64,000 nt of DNA, from assembly GCF_905475395.1 (NCBI RefSeq), contig NC_058339.1:76846520-76910519 (forward strand). The letters are read 5' to 3'. The stretch's first letter is position 1. Every line of letters starts with the position of its first letter. The translations under genes and the position numbers were made by a program. This DNA comes from Chrysoperla carnea (Eukaryota; Arthropoda; Insecta; Neuroptera; Chrysopidae). The notes under the pieces are model-generated. The model saw only the letters and a program-made list of their open reading frames with translations. It was not told the origin of the DNA and did no database searches. Shown one piece after another: positions 52,711 to 64,000 of this stretch.

Positions 52711-55700
52711 TTTTTTTTTTAAGATTCACCTGCTTATGACTGCCATGATGTCATTATTGACTTTAACAACATACAGGGTTGTGTATTTGTCATTCCTGAT
52801 TACGTACTTAAAGTTTTTACTTTTCGTCCTGAAACATTCTGTCTCCTTATGTTTATATAGTTGAAAATGTGTTACTTGTAAAATTTATGATATAAATAAA
52901 CTGGTGATCTAAATCTGATCGAAACAATTAGAATTTAGACTAACATCTCTGAAGAAGATATATTTCAAAATTTTAATATTATGAATTATCGGTCTAAATT
53001 TAGTACTTTTATATTAGCAATCGTTTTGATGTTACAAACAGGCGTTGATGTTTTTTTTTTTTTTTATGATAAATAGGTCTATTGATCATTGAAATTGTTA
53101 GTTTTATTAAAAGCTTTGTGCTTTGAAGATACTTATTAGTTAAATTTTGACAAATATTAATTGCATTTATTAATTTTTTTATATATTCTTTAAATTTTAA
53201 ACAATGGTATATTCAAAGTAAGTGTATAATTTTTGGTGATTTTATTTTTATTTATAAATACATTTTATTTTGAATTTCAAATGTGTTTTGTGGTTAAAGC
53301 AGTACGAACACGCTGCGAGTGTTGTGAATATTTATGTTGTTCACAGATATATAATGAAAGATGAACAAAATATAATTATTTCTATATATATTTGAAAATA
53401 TTGAAGTTATTCGGTGACCCTATTGTGTTTTGTGTGCATAAATACCAGTTCTTTCGGGATAAATTTTTTGGGTGTTCTTTATTTAAATTGAAATATTCAA
53501 AACGAATCAATTTTAAAGTGAATTCATTACTGCCCACTTTTTTTGTAAAGTTCGAGTCTTAACTTTTTATTAGCTCGTCCCGTAAGGAATTCCGCAATGC
53601 GGTACTTTTGACTAAAAACATACTACAGATAATTGACGTACAAAACATCAATAGTAATTTACTTTCTTTTTATTTATAGGCAATTTTATTACAGATATGA
53701 TATACAAATTACATAATGAACAAAATTAAATATTAATATTAATTCTCTAGCCTTTTTTTTATTAAGCGATAAATTTTAGACAGTGAGTCTATTTTTACTG
53801 CCTTTCTTTTAACTCGTAGTGTCTGCTCGTTTGACTTGGATCAATTTTTAACCCTTTTTCCGTGATCCAATGGATCTAAAAGTTTGTAGGAAGACTCATG
53901 GTAACGATAAAAAATTTTAACAATTAATTTAAAAAAAAAGAAAAAATTAAAAATTGATTTTTATGGGTTAGTTTAATTACCCAGCACGATAATCTTGATA
54001 AGAAGTAAGGAAGATCTTGCGTGGACAGGAAAAAACTGGCAAATGAAATAATATACACGAACTGAAAATAGTTAAATAAAATATTAATCTTAAACTTGAG
54101 ATTTTATTAAGTGTAAAAATTTTGGTTGAAATAATTTTGAAAGTTACATTAAAACAGCAGTATACGTCACTTATAAAAACAAAATACTTGAAAAGTTCAA
54201 ATAACCCGCATTTAAAATGTACCACCTACGTAATTAATTGCACTCAGTTTAAAATTGATAATAATATGAACTAAATGCAATTGCGAAATATGACATCATT
54301 ATTTGTTTATGATTGGTTCTTTTTAATTTAAACAGTTGAATATTTTCTGAATGCACCCCATGCACCCATTAATAAAAAGTTTGACAGTTTTGATAGATTT
54401 TGTTATTGTAAAATGACGTCACCTTATGAAGCCTCTGTGATACAATTGAAAAGTTGTATTTGCATAGAATGAGTTAGGTGGGTCTAGTCTTGTTTTTTTA
54501 ACGGTAATTATTATAAAATTTCTTTTTGTAGTCGATTTGGGGAGTATAAAAAACAAAAACTATACGTAGTATGATGTATTATAGTCAATGTACCCACCAC
54601 CAGCCTAGACATGACGCGCGACATGAGAAAGCTTACGTTCAGTGAACAGAGGTCATTTGAAAGTTCATTCAATGTAGACAATTAGGTATATATATGTACA
54701 TATTCGTATTTTCGCATTTATTTGATAACTCATGGAAAACGAATATATGACCTTTCTCTAATATTCAATATCGTATATTCGTGTGCTTTTCACATAATTA
54801 GGCTTTTAATTTCTAAGAAAAAGTCAATTGAAATGTACTTGAAATATAATTCCAATATTTTGATTGCTATTTTTAATTTGATTTAACCATGATTTCTTTA
54901 TTGTCATCGATGTGATGACGTAGAATTCATTCATGCTCAATTACCTTCTGCGCATTCACACTTGAGAGCTTAATTACTTTTAAACGTTAACGTTTCTTTT
55001 TGCATATAAATCGAAATGTAACAATTTAATTTTCTTTACTATATTTCTTCTTGCCGCATTTGAATTTCGTGCTGAATATCTATTTTCAAAATATCAAATC
55101 GATATGCGACAATCAGAATTATATTATAATCAGGTGCCTCCTTCATTGAAACTAAAAACTTTTCCAAATTTTCGAATTTATAATAAATTTATTGGCAGTG
55201 GTATTTAACGACGATATCATTAAGGAAAAAAATGAAAGTCCTACATGAACTTCATTAAAATTCAGATTAAAATTTGTTGGCAAATCAATTGTTTTTTACA
55301 TGTGAATTAAAACATTTGATTAATGGAGAGTAATTAAAATATCAAATTTAATTATTAAAAAAGTTATTAGATTTCATTATTTTGATCTAAAAACGATCGC
55401 CAAATTTTATATAGATTATTATAATTAGGTTTATAATTTTATGCTTGGTATAATGCGCATTATAATTTTGAAAATATATAATTAAACTTTGATTCATTTG
55501 AACATTTCTACAAGTTTAGATGTCTGGAATTTCTTATTTTTATCTAGACTTCAACGATTCGGCTCCTTCGTACCCTTAGACACATTTTTGTAAATGAAAA
55601 TTTTAATTTCTAACTGATATAGGATCTCCAAAAGAGATTCTTACGGTTGCAGAAGCAAGACTGGATCAGTAGATCGGAAGTGGCCTTAGTCAATTGACTA

Positions 55701-56029
55701 TGTAATAATTAAAATAACTAAAACTGTAGCTGCCTGAATAACAAAATTACAAATGCAGTCTTGGATTTTACCAATATTGGCTCAAATTACCTTTTGAAAA
55801 ACCAAATGTTTCTTCGCTCGTTGCTTCAGTTGATCCTATATTGATTACTCTCATTTTTGTAAACCAATTTTTAATCTATTTAAATAGAAATATATTGATT
55901 TTCATGAAAAACGCTTTGGCAATAGTAAAATATCCATAAACAATTTTTTTATTTTAGCTTTCATCGTTTGGCAATATGGGGGAATGCACTTTCGGTTTTA
56001 TCTTAACGACAATAATTGTCATTTTCTGC
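52711..56029. other. AT-rich intergenic DNA, no gene seen
   Basis: No coding exon with both splice sites was found. ATGGTATATTCAAA followed by GTAAGTGT at 53203-53224 could be a very short start exon, but without a partner it is not called. A poly-T run lies at about 53050-53066. Confidence 0.45.
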
Positions 56030-56555
56030 AAGGTTTTCAGTAAGGTTGTAATACGTATACTATAATTACAAAAAATAAGACAATTCGGAGAAATAGCTGC
56101 GTTCCTTGGGTGTTTAATCGGGAAATTTCTTCTCAATGAACCCGAAATCATGCTCAATGGGAATTGTTATCTAATTTGTTCTATATGGTTGTATGGCGCT
56201 TTTGTTCACTTTAAGAAAAACGATCGTTTTAAAGAAATCTTGTTAGCGTTCTTTTTGATTTCCGAATCATTTTACTACTTGACCCCCCAGACCCCCTCTT
56301 TTCCAGTGTCTCTTTTTTTGGAACATCTAGAGTTTCATTTGGTATTTGAAACGATCGTTTTTCTGAAAGTGAACAAAAGCGTCACACAGCCATATAGAAC
56401 AAATAAGATATAATAAATTTCCCTTGAGCATGATTTAGGGATCATTGAGCAGAAATTTTTCGATCGAACCCCAAAAGAACGCAGTGATTGCTCAGAATTG
56501 ACTTATTTTTCGTGATTACAGCAGGTTATATACGTTTTACAACCTAACAGATGCA
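56030..56555. repeat. Long foldback (inverted repeat), arms about 195 bp
   Basis: The left arm (about 56030-56225) pairs with the right arm (about 56350-56555). Examples: GCGCTTTTGTTCACTTTAAG with AAAAACGATCG against CGATCGTTTTTCTGAAAGTG with AACAAAAGCG; CGAAATCATGCTCAA against TTGAGCATGATTTAG; and AGCTGCGTTCCTTGG against AAGAACGCAGTGATT. The loop of about 120 bases contains CCCCCCAGACCCCCTC. The 87-codon frame at 56150-56413 spans arm and loop and is not a gene. Confidence 0.85.
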
Positions 56556-57574
56556 ATGCAATTGAGTGATTCTTTCCCTGAGTTTGTAACCTTTTTTTTA
56601 TTTACTCCACCGTTTGACGTGGATTTTTGATATTACATTTTTGAATATTAAAATAATATTTTTGAAAAACAAATTTTAATAATAATAACATTAAAAAAAG
56701 AATTTAAATTAATTTTGAAAACTGAATAATAAATTATACATGATATTATTATAAAACATATATTTACCATCGCGTATAACACACACATAGACATATATTC
56801 AAGTCGAAGTCAGTCAGTGTTCCCTTGCTATATGTTTTGATTATAATTTTTGGCATTGCTTCAATTGTATTTTTATCAATATATTGTGTGAAGAGAAACA
56901 GATCATTGATTTCGTCAAATTTAATACATTTTGTATAACAAATACGTGTGTTAGGTACTAGGTACTCACACTATTATTACTTAAAAGTATTATCTCTTCG
57001 AAAATATAATATAGTAGAACCTTGATACCACCTTGCTTGCGTCTAGGTAGGTGGTAGTGCTTTTCATGAATTTTTGTATCGTTAACATTTTATGGATTCA
57101 TTTTATATTACTACGACTAATTGAATAATAAAATAGAACAATCTAATTAGGATTATTTCCTGTAGGAATTTCTAGAATACAAAATTTATAAAAACCCCGA
57201 CAAATTGTTCGGGAACGGAATCCTAAACTTGAAACATATCTAAGAACACTCTCTATTAAATTATCTTTTTCCTTAGAGCCTTCTTAAAACTGAACTGATT
57301 TTGAGGTTCATCGCCTATATTTTAGTTGTTCCGATGATGTGGTTTGATTTCAGAAATATTTAAAAACTGTTTTTCCAAAGAAAATGGTTTGCGATATAGC
57401 CCATTTTCTCAACAATAGAACCTTTAATAAATTTAATTTGCCTTGATACAAGGTAATTTTCTAGTTTTGGCAAAGCTTATACATAATTCGCAAATTCTGT
57501 TATATTCTCCAGTATAAGATTTTCTTCTATTTAAAGATGACTGTATTTTCTCCAAGAAAAATAGAATTACTTAC
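56556..57574. other. AT-rich intergenic or intronic DNA
   Basis: No gene was seen. AGTAGAACCTTGATACCACC at about 57014 looks like a lone Tc1/pogo-type terminus. If the exon at 57575 is real, this stretch would be its downstream intron. Confidence 0.4.
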
Positions 57575-57718
57575 ATTTTAAACTTATCCACTAAGTATTT
57601 TCCGAGTTTAAATCCCCTGAAAATTTCATTGTTTGCCTGTCGTGCATTCCAGAAAGATTTTGTCACAGCGTATTCATACATCTTCTTTATTTTTGAACTG
57701 TCAACAGTCTCCCAATAT
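57575..57718 (-). CDS. Isolated internal exon of an unrecognised gene (48 codons)
   Basis: On the minus strand, TTTTTCTAG|A and T|GTAAGTAATTC bound 144 nt. Only one frame is open, reading YWETVDSSKIKKMYEYAVTK and then SFWNARQANNEIFRGFKLGK with YLVDKFK. The phase is 1 nt in and 2 nt out. The composition is less AT-biased than the flanks, and amino acids such as W, G, D and R are well represented, unlike chance frames in this DNA. I do not recognise the family. Neighbouring exons were not found on either side, so the gene probably has large introns, or this is a relic exon. Confidence 0.5.
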
Positions 57719-58425
57719 CTAGAAAAATCAGTTCATGATATGTTTTGGCGGAAACATTCTGTATCGTATTTTTTCATTGAAAAAGGCTTTATAAATGTTA
57801 CTTTGTGAGAAATAAGTTACTGTGGTAATCAGAAAAAAGTGACCGAAAATTTTATAGACCCGGAATATTGTTATAATTACGAGTTGGTTGGGTTCAGTTT
57901 GCCGACTATAGAGGAGTTAGTTGGGTTCTGAAGTTGTTAGCCCTTGCGTTCAAAGATGGGACACTATTACAGAAATTCGTTTCGCTCTATTTTTTTGTAA
58001 ATCCGTTTTTAAATAAGAGTTATCAAAGTTTCGATTTAACTAGATTTTACTGCACACAGATGTGTTCATACTTCATACATAACATTCTGTTAAAACAATG
58101 TATATTACGTTACACCCAACTGTACTGATAAACGTATTAGGCATGTGAAAAAGTTCTACGAACGTTTTGTATTTATTTTTAAACATATTGAAAGATTATC
58201 AAAATTTATATTCGGTAATGAAATAATATTCTATTTTTTTTGCACTGCAGCTATTATTAGTAATTTATAGTTTATTTTAGTCATAAAATTTTCGATTACA
58301 AAAAAGTTTATTCATAATTTATTTTTAAATATTATTTAAAGGGCTTGTTTTTCAAAATATTCCGGTTTTTAATTAAATTTAAAAGTGTCGGCAATGGTGA
58401 TTTACAATTGAACTAGAATGACGAG
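57719..58425. other. AT-rich DNA, no gene seen
   Basis: No feature was identified. A 64-codon plus-strand frame at 57934 lacks any motif. Confidence 0.45.
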
Positions 58426-59340
58426 TTACCAATATACAACTTGATGTAGCTCAAGTTTGGTTACTTTAACGCAAGGTTGTTGCCATGTGACGTTAGGAGC
58501 TGGAGATTTCAATTTGAGATTCTTAAAACTTGAGTGACTTGTACGGAGTTGTAACACATTGGGAAGATCTCTGGTGTCCTCAATCTTTGATAGCATCCTA
58601 AACATTCGGTTTTTAACTGCCCTACTTCTGAAATCTATCATGTCAATGCCTGTAGTTGCTTTAATTGGTTTCAAATTTCAGCTTCTCAGAGATGCTCTTT
58701 CAGTTTGAAATGCTTCATGTCTATTTCTTTTCAGTTTTGACACAGATCTTGAAGTTTTCCGAAATTGACAATACTTTTAGTTTTCCCTGGTCCTGCGAAA
58801 GTCTTTCAAAGCAAAGATATTACTCCTTTTCTTTCTACACTTGTTTATTCTGGCATTTGGAATAGAATGAACTAATTGTTCCTGCTTAGGTTATTGAATT
58901 TGATAAAACATTTGTAAAGAATCGATTTCATCATATTTCAATGACTTGACTCGAAATTGTTGCGTAAACTACTGTTTGAAAGATGCTGGAAACTTGTGCC
59001 TAGATATAAATGCTCCAATTTTAGTTTCTTTGAAGGTTCAAGGCTCGTCGATAAATCCCTTGATGGTACGATCTAAATACTTTAAACTGTTCGAATCTTT
59101 GAACAGTGAACTCGCCAGAATCCGACAAAGATTTGACAAGGTGGTGTCGAATTATCGAATTTGTCGGACTATAGAGTATTGCCACAAGCCCCCTGTAACT
59201 TTTTCAAAAAGAATATCTTGTAATCCGTCAAATTCGACATGTATTTATAATAAATCTGCATTGTAATTACCGTTATAGTTATGTCGGATTACAAGGAGTG
59301 CCGATTTGGACAGGGGGCCGATTACCGCGGGTCTACTGTA
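58426..59340 (-). pseudogene. Decayed coding-like region bounded by a pogo/Tigger-like terminus
   Basis: On the minus strand the region begins with TACAGTAGACCCGCGGTAAT (complement of 59321-59340), which resembles pogo/Tigger terminal repeats as I recall them. Downstream, short frames with unusual non-AT composition follow each other with stops and shifts between them: LKYLDRTIKGFIDEP, TKIGAFISRHKFPASFKQ, KLKRNRHEAFQTERASLRS and the 82-codon frame 58674-58426 (RSRAVKNRMFRMLSKIEDTR). I cannot name the protein. An old, broken transposon gene is the likeliest reading. The other terminus was not found. Confidence 0.35.
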
Positions 59341-60678
59341 TTTCATTAATAATTTGGTTAAATGGCGTAATTATTATAAACCGCGCATAAAAAAATCTTA
59401 CCTACATAACTAATAATTTATTCATGGTCACGTGTAATTCGTAATGATTGAACATAATAATCCTTATCAATGGTAATATAACCACTAAATTTTTGTATAC
59501 ATATCTTATCACTTAACGTTATTGCCTGTTGAATATATGAGAAACTATTAAAAAATAGTTTTTCGATTTGGTAATAGACTTACAAAATATTTCAAAGATT
59601 GAAAACAATGGGAATATTCGATAAACTTCGTTATACATCGTATAAAACAAAAGAATGTCTGGACATTTTATATTACTTAATAAAATATGGCAAATAAATG
59701 ACCTTAGAATTAAATTATTATTCATAATTTGTGCAAAAAGGAAATAAATTAATTAGAAATGGTTAATTTGCATTGATGCGTAAATAACAAAAAGGTAACC
59801 ACCTTCATATAATATTTATTATTCAAATAAAATGTTTATTGACGTTTTAAAAACATGAAGAAGTTATTTCCAAAGTATTTAAAATCAAATAACACTTGTC
59901 AAATTCATATAGATTACTAATAAGTCAGCTAAAGCCATTGTACACATTCTGATGCGGCCATCTTTACTTCTTTTTTGATTTTATTTTCAAATGCCTAGAA
60001 AAGTTTTCGTACAACATGGCCTAATTATTTTAACAAAATGATGTTTTGTTTTGTTTGACCGTGATGATCATGTGTGATTGTATGCGTGTCAGCCATGTGT
60101 GTTTGTACATTTTCAGATTCAGTGTGAGATGTTTGTTATATACACATGATATTATATGCGGTGTGCGTTTTTTAATAACATTTCCCGGAGATGATGTTTG
60201 AGCTGAAAAAGAATGAAGGCATTATGTAGCGCTAATTATAGATACTATTATTATTTATACAATCCTTGCTATTATATTAGTTGAGCGTTAAGTTTCTTTT
60301 TAGTTGTTTGAACATGTACTGTGTTGTAGATAGCGTTTGTTTCACTCATGAATACATTAAATTTATTCGATCATAGTTTGCATTTTAAGCCACGTGTAGA
60401 CTTAAACAAATGTTTATAGATTTTACTAAAACTCCCAAGAACTTCTGAATTCACGCAGTTGTATATTAAAAACACTTACCTAATAATTAAGACAAAATCA
60501 GTTTGACCAATTAATCTTTCACTAATGTCGAATTAACCTTGTGACAGACAGACATTTTTTATTGGTTTATTAACGCGCCTGGTAAGGCATCTCTTCCTAT
60601 ATTTTGTTATTTATTAGCTCTTTTTCCAATCAACATGTAATCGAACTTTGAGATTTCTTGACATTTATCTAATAACTG
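59341..60678. other. AT-rich intergenic DNA, no gene seen
   Basis: No feature was identified. Confidence 0.5.
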
Positions 60679-60840
60679 GAGTGGCGGATTTAAGTGGCGA
60701 AAAGGATCAATTGCCCACTGGGTCCTCGAAGTAGGGCATCACAAGGGGATTCGAAGTGCACCAACAAAAACTTAAAAAAAGGCGAGGGGGGTGAGAAATT
60801 TGAATGAAAAGGCACGAAGTTCATTTCTTTATCTATCAAC
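60679..60840 (+). repeat. Partial copy of the hAT-like MITE at 60843
   Basis: GGAGTGGCGGATTTAAGTGG, CCCACTGGGTCCTCGAAGTA and GGGCATCACAAGGGG parallel the left half of the neighbouring element. The right end is missing, so the two form a head-to-tail pair. Confidence 0.65.
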
Positions 60841-60842
60841 TG

Positions 60843-61085
60843 CAGTGGCGGGTTTAAGGGGTCACAAAGGTGCAATTTCCACTGGGCCCTCGAAGTAGGG
60901 CATTACAACGGGCTCGAAAGACACGAAATCTGAAAAAAAGGAGAGCAAGGCAAATTTGCATAAAAGGGTACGAAGATTAAAAAATAAGGGGAAAGAGGCA
61001 AAGTAGGAAAAGGCACCACAAAGGGGGGGGGGCACCAAGTTTACAGATTTAGCCCACTGGGCCCATTTCCTTAAACCCACCACTG
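60843..61085 (+). mobile_element. hAT-like MITE, 243 bp
   Basis: CAGTGGCGGGTTTAAGG at the left is inverted at the right as CCTTAAACCCACCACTG. Further inside, CCACTGGGCCC pairs with GCCCACTGGGCCC. CAACTG flanks both ends (60837-60842 and 61086-61091), only 6 bp instead of the 8 expected for hAT. A run of 10 G lies at 61023-61032. The 61- and 77-codon minus frames here are by-products. Confidence 0.75.
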
Positions 61086-61091
61086 CAACTG

Positions 61092-64000
61092 CCATAAGTC
61101 GAAAAAAGAATCCAAAATGCCAATAGCTTGCTAATAATTTTTTTAACTAAGCCAATGTAGCAACGCTAATAATCAGAAAGAAAATGTGCCCATTGACCTA
61201 AACTCCCAGCGTATATCAGAACCTTAGGTTAATAAATAATGCAAAACAAACCCCCTCTCCCATTTCCAGCATTAACCTATAAAGACGTTTTAAAAGTCTT
61301 GAAGAAGGGTGTTTTTTTTTTATAATTAAAAATAATAATAAAACAATGAAAAAATATTAATTTAAATATTATTGAAATATTTTCTTGAACACAACTAAAA
61401 ATGATTTTTGTTTGTTTTTTTACTTAATTGTTTGATCTATCAATAAATTTAATATATTTTTAAATACTTATCTTATTAATTATCTACCACAATACATAAA
61501 GAAGTTTTTTTAAATTAAAAAAATTAATTATCAAATAATTGTATCTCTTATTAGGTGAACGGTACATCCGAAAAAATCTTTATAAAAAGAACAGTTGACT
61601 GACTTATGAAAAACTCAAAATTGAGTCAACCGGAAAAATAAAACAGAATAATGAGAATAAATTTTCAAAATTGACATGTTTTTATCATTTCATAAATTTA
61701 AATCGGCCTTTGCGTAAAAATTATGCTTTTTTCATAAAAAGGTTTAAGGAGTAAAATAGCAATTTCAACCTTGCTAACTAAACGGTTATTCAAATCCTTT
61801 TTATTCATATTCTTGAGAATGTACCGTTCTGTTTATATATATTATCATAAAATCTCAAACACTTAACTGAAAAAATTAAAACACATCCCCTTAAAATAAT
61901 TCAACAAACAATAATATTGTGTTTCAAAACGCTTTAATTTTTTGTTAGTAAATTCGAATTTTTGTAACACAAATTATTGTCAATAAGTAACAAAAAAATG
62001 CAAGCACTTTATGATATAAAATGGACACTTTGTAATTTTTTGTACACTTTCTTCATAACAGATGTCACCATCTATCGTAGACACAGTCCATTTTATATAT
62101 ATCGATGTATTTATTACTTCCCATACCATACCATAAACTTAAAAAATATATTTTAAAAGTCTATGATTTTATTTTAAAAATACATAAATTAAATTTCTAA
62201 AAAAATATTTTCAGAGTATTTTCATACTTCATTATCGAAATAAAATATTCGGGTGCTTTAGTTAACATTCGACAATATTCGGTTTAATTCTTTTATAAAA
62301 AAACCATTATGAATTTTTATTTTGATACAAAATATTAAAGAATATTTTCAAAATACATGGTATCCCAAAATTGAGTATACAGTGATTTGTGTGGACGTTG
62401 TTTTTAGGACACTCTGTGTGCTCTGATAAATACCTTTTTTTTCGACTTAATAAAAAATAAATATATAAATTTTTACCCAGTGATATACTTATTTATTTAA
62501 AATTTTTTTCTTGATTACATTTTTTTTCTTAAATAAATATAAAATTTTTTTTTATATGTCCGTTATTAGAATTATTAGCTAAATTTTTTGAGATTTTAAT
62601 GATTTTAATTTATTTTTTTGCTCATTTTTAATTTTATAAAAAATATTTTATATTTTTCAATATTTTAGTATAAGTAAACATTTTTTAGTCATAAAAACAT
62701 TGAATTTTTTCACTAATTGATAAAAAGGTAATGCCAGAAAAGGTTTACTTTAGATATATTTGTATACTAAATGTTCGAGAAGGTAGCGCAAAAAATAAAT
62801 GCATTATTTCCGAAACATGTCTAGGATCGATCGTATTCATGAAAATACAAAAAAATCAATAGATTATTACGTTCTGCCTTTTTATACTCAAAATAGATAC
62901 ATCTAATGCGGAATGTGAAATATTATGCGGTCGCAGGTGTTACATAACGTAGAGGGCTAAAGAAGAATTCATATTCTTAACTGCTAAGAGAAAAATTTAT
63001 ATTGCAACATTATTCATTATTAATAAATTTGACCAAATCATTAAAAAATTATTTTCTCATTCAATTTCTGCTGAATTAAAATTTACGGAAAAAGTTTTGG
63101 AAACTTAACTTCGAACATGTGCTTGTTTTAGCCCCTGCATTACGCATAACACACCATTTTACATGGGAGCAGACTGTAATAGGTCTCATCTCGAAAGACA
63201 AAATTCTAACAATTTTAACTCATGAGAGTCGCATTTTTCCATTTTGCATAAACTTTTCGAACACCCAGTATATATTGCACTTTGAAATTTAAATCTATAA
63301 AATGGATTAAATATTGAAAAAAACTATTCTCAAGATCACAGTGTTTTTTTTTTATTATTAAATTTTGAGAAAATAAGGACCTTTTTATCAATTACACAAA
63401 CATTTAAAACATCTATATAAATATTAAATATTATACAAGTTTTTTTTCAAAATTTTCTTTTGGCCCTTATACTAAAAGCTAAAAAAAATTGTAACTCAAA
63501 ACACGAAATTTTTTTTTTTAAATAGCTGAGAAAAACAATAATTTTTAATGGCTGTAAATATATCACAAATTTTTGTTTATGGTCAAAATAAAAATATAAC
63601 TTTTGTAACACACGGTAATTTTTTTATTTCAACAAAGAAAAATTTGTCGAATTTCGTTGTGAGTTCTTTGTTGATTTAGGGGATAAATTAACAGTTTTTT
63701 TTTTATAAAAAATTAAAAAAATAAAATTTAATATGTTTCAAAATAATTCCAAAAGGTGATGTCAAGAGAGTTGACAATTTTCGCAAATCGAAAATCGTAG
63801 AAATATCAAGTGATGTACCCAAAAAAATAAAAAAAAAAAAAAAAAAAAAAAAAAAACAAAAAATAATAAAAATGAAATATTATTTCGACGATTAATTGTA
63901 TTTTTAAAATATAAACTATTTAATAAACTTTTACAACCATAAAAAAACATTTTTTAAGCAGTGAAAAAATTGCTTAACTAATAAGAAAAAAAACTAATAA
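61092..64000. other. AT-rich intergenic DNA, no gene seen
   Basis: Very AT-rich with many homopolymer runs, including an A run of about 25 at 63830-63856. Only AT-driven open frames occur, including a 62-codon one across the A run. No repeat family from elsewhere in the window was recognised. Confidence 0.5.

Noticed and set aside
56150-56413. 87-codon frame
   Set aside because: It spans one arm and the loop of a long inverted repeat and has no coding character.
58946-59266. 106-codon plus-strand frame
   Set aside because: It is antisense to the decayed coding-like region on the minus strand and shows no motif.

Overview
This is eukaryotic, very AT-rich DNA, almost certainly from an insect. 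The evidence is the short GT-AG introns, ortholog-like genes with insect-style start contexts, tRNA-derived SINEs ending in a CCTAACC tail, and several classes of small DNA transposons of the kind common in insects. I cannot fix the order or species. There is no bacterial content: no operons, no ribosome binding sites, no CRISPR array.

Only about 15 kb (32-47 kb) is genic. In order: (1) a four-exon, 164-residue gene on the minus strand (32137-32809) that I do not recognise, with a beta-rich N-terminal half and a coiled-coil C-terminal half; (2) a divergently transcribed three-exon inositol monophosphatase (33956-35388, plus strand, 276 aa, all metal-binding residues present); (3) the spliceosomal kinase PRP4 (PRPF4B/Prp4k, minus strand, 41417-47069, six exons, 892 aa), whose ATG appears to be split between the first and second exons. 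These are housekeeping genes and nothing suggests they form one pathway. A further isolated 144-nt exon of an unknown gene lies on the minus strand at 57575-57718.

The rest is repeats and unannotated AT-rich sequence. Recognisable families: a DINE-1-like (Helentron-associated) family with seven copies, six of them between 13.9 and 22.8 kb; a second rolling-circle-like family with a TA microsatellite and a 3' hairpin (11.05 and 29.57 kb); hAT elements with matching 8-bp target duplications (29402-30705, which contains a nested rolling-circle element, and 35646-36493, which carries a decayed transposase); a 5'-truncated non-LTR retrotransposon with a target duplication (39091-39739); tRNA-derived SINEs, one of which shares its 3' tail with that retrotransposon; several MITE families (two PRPF4B introns carry copies of one of them, and a third carries a different small element); and long foldback elements at 4.98, 5.99 and 56.03 kb.

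The best leads are the SINE/LINE tail match, the DINE-1-like cluster, the split start codon of PRPF4B, the nested hAT/rolling-circle insertion, and the unidentified exon at 57.6 kb. I did not find a convincing new multi-gene system. All family assignments come from reading the sequence and remembered family features; no database search was run.
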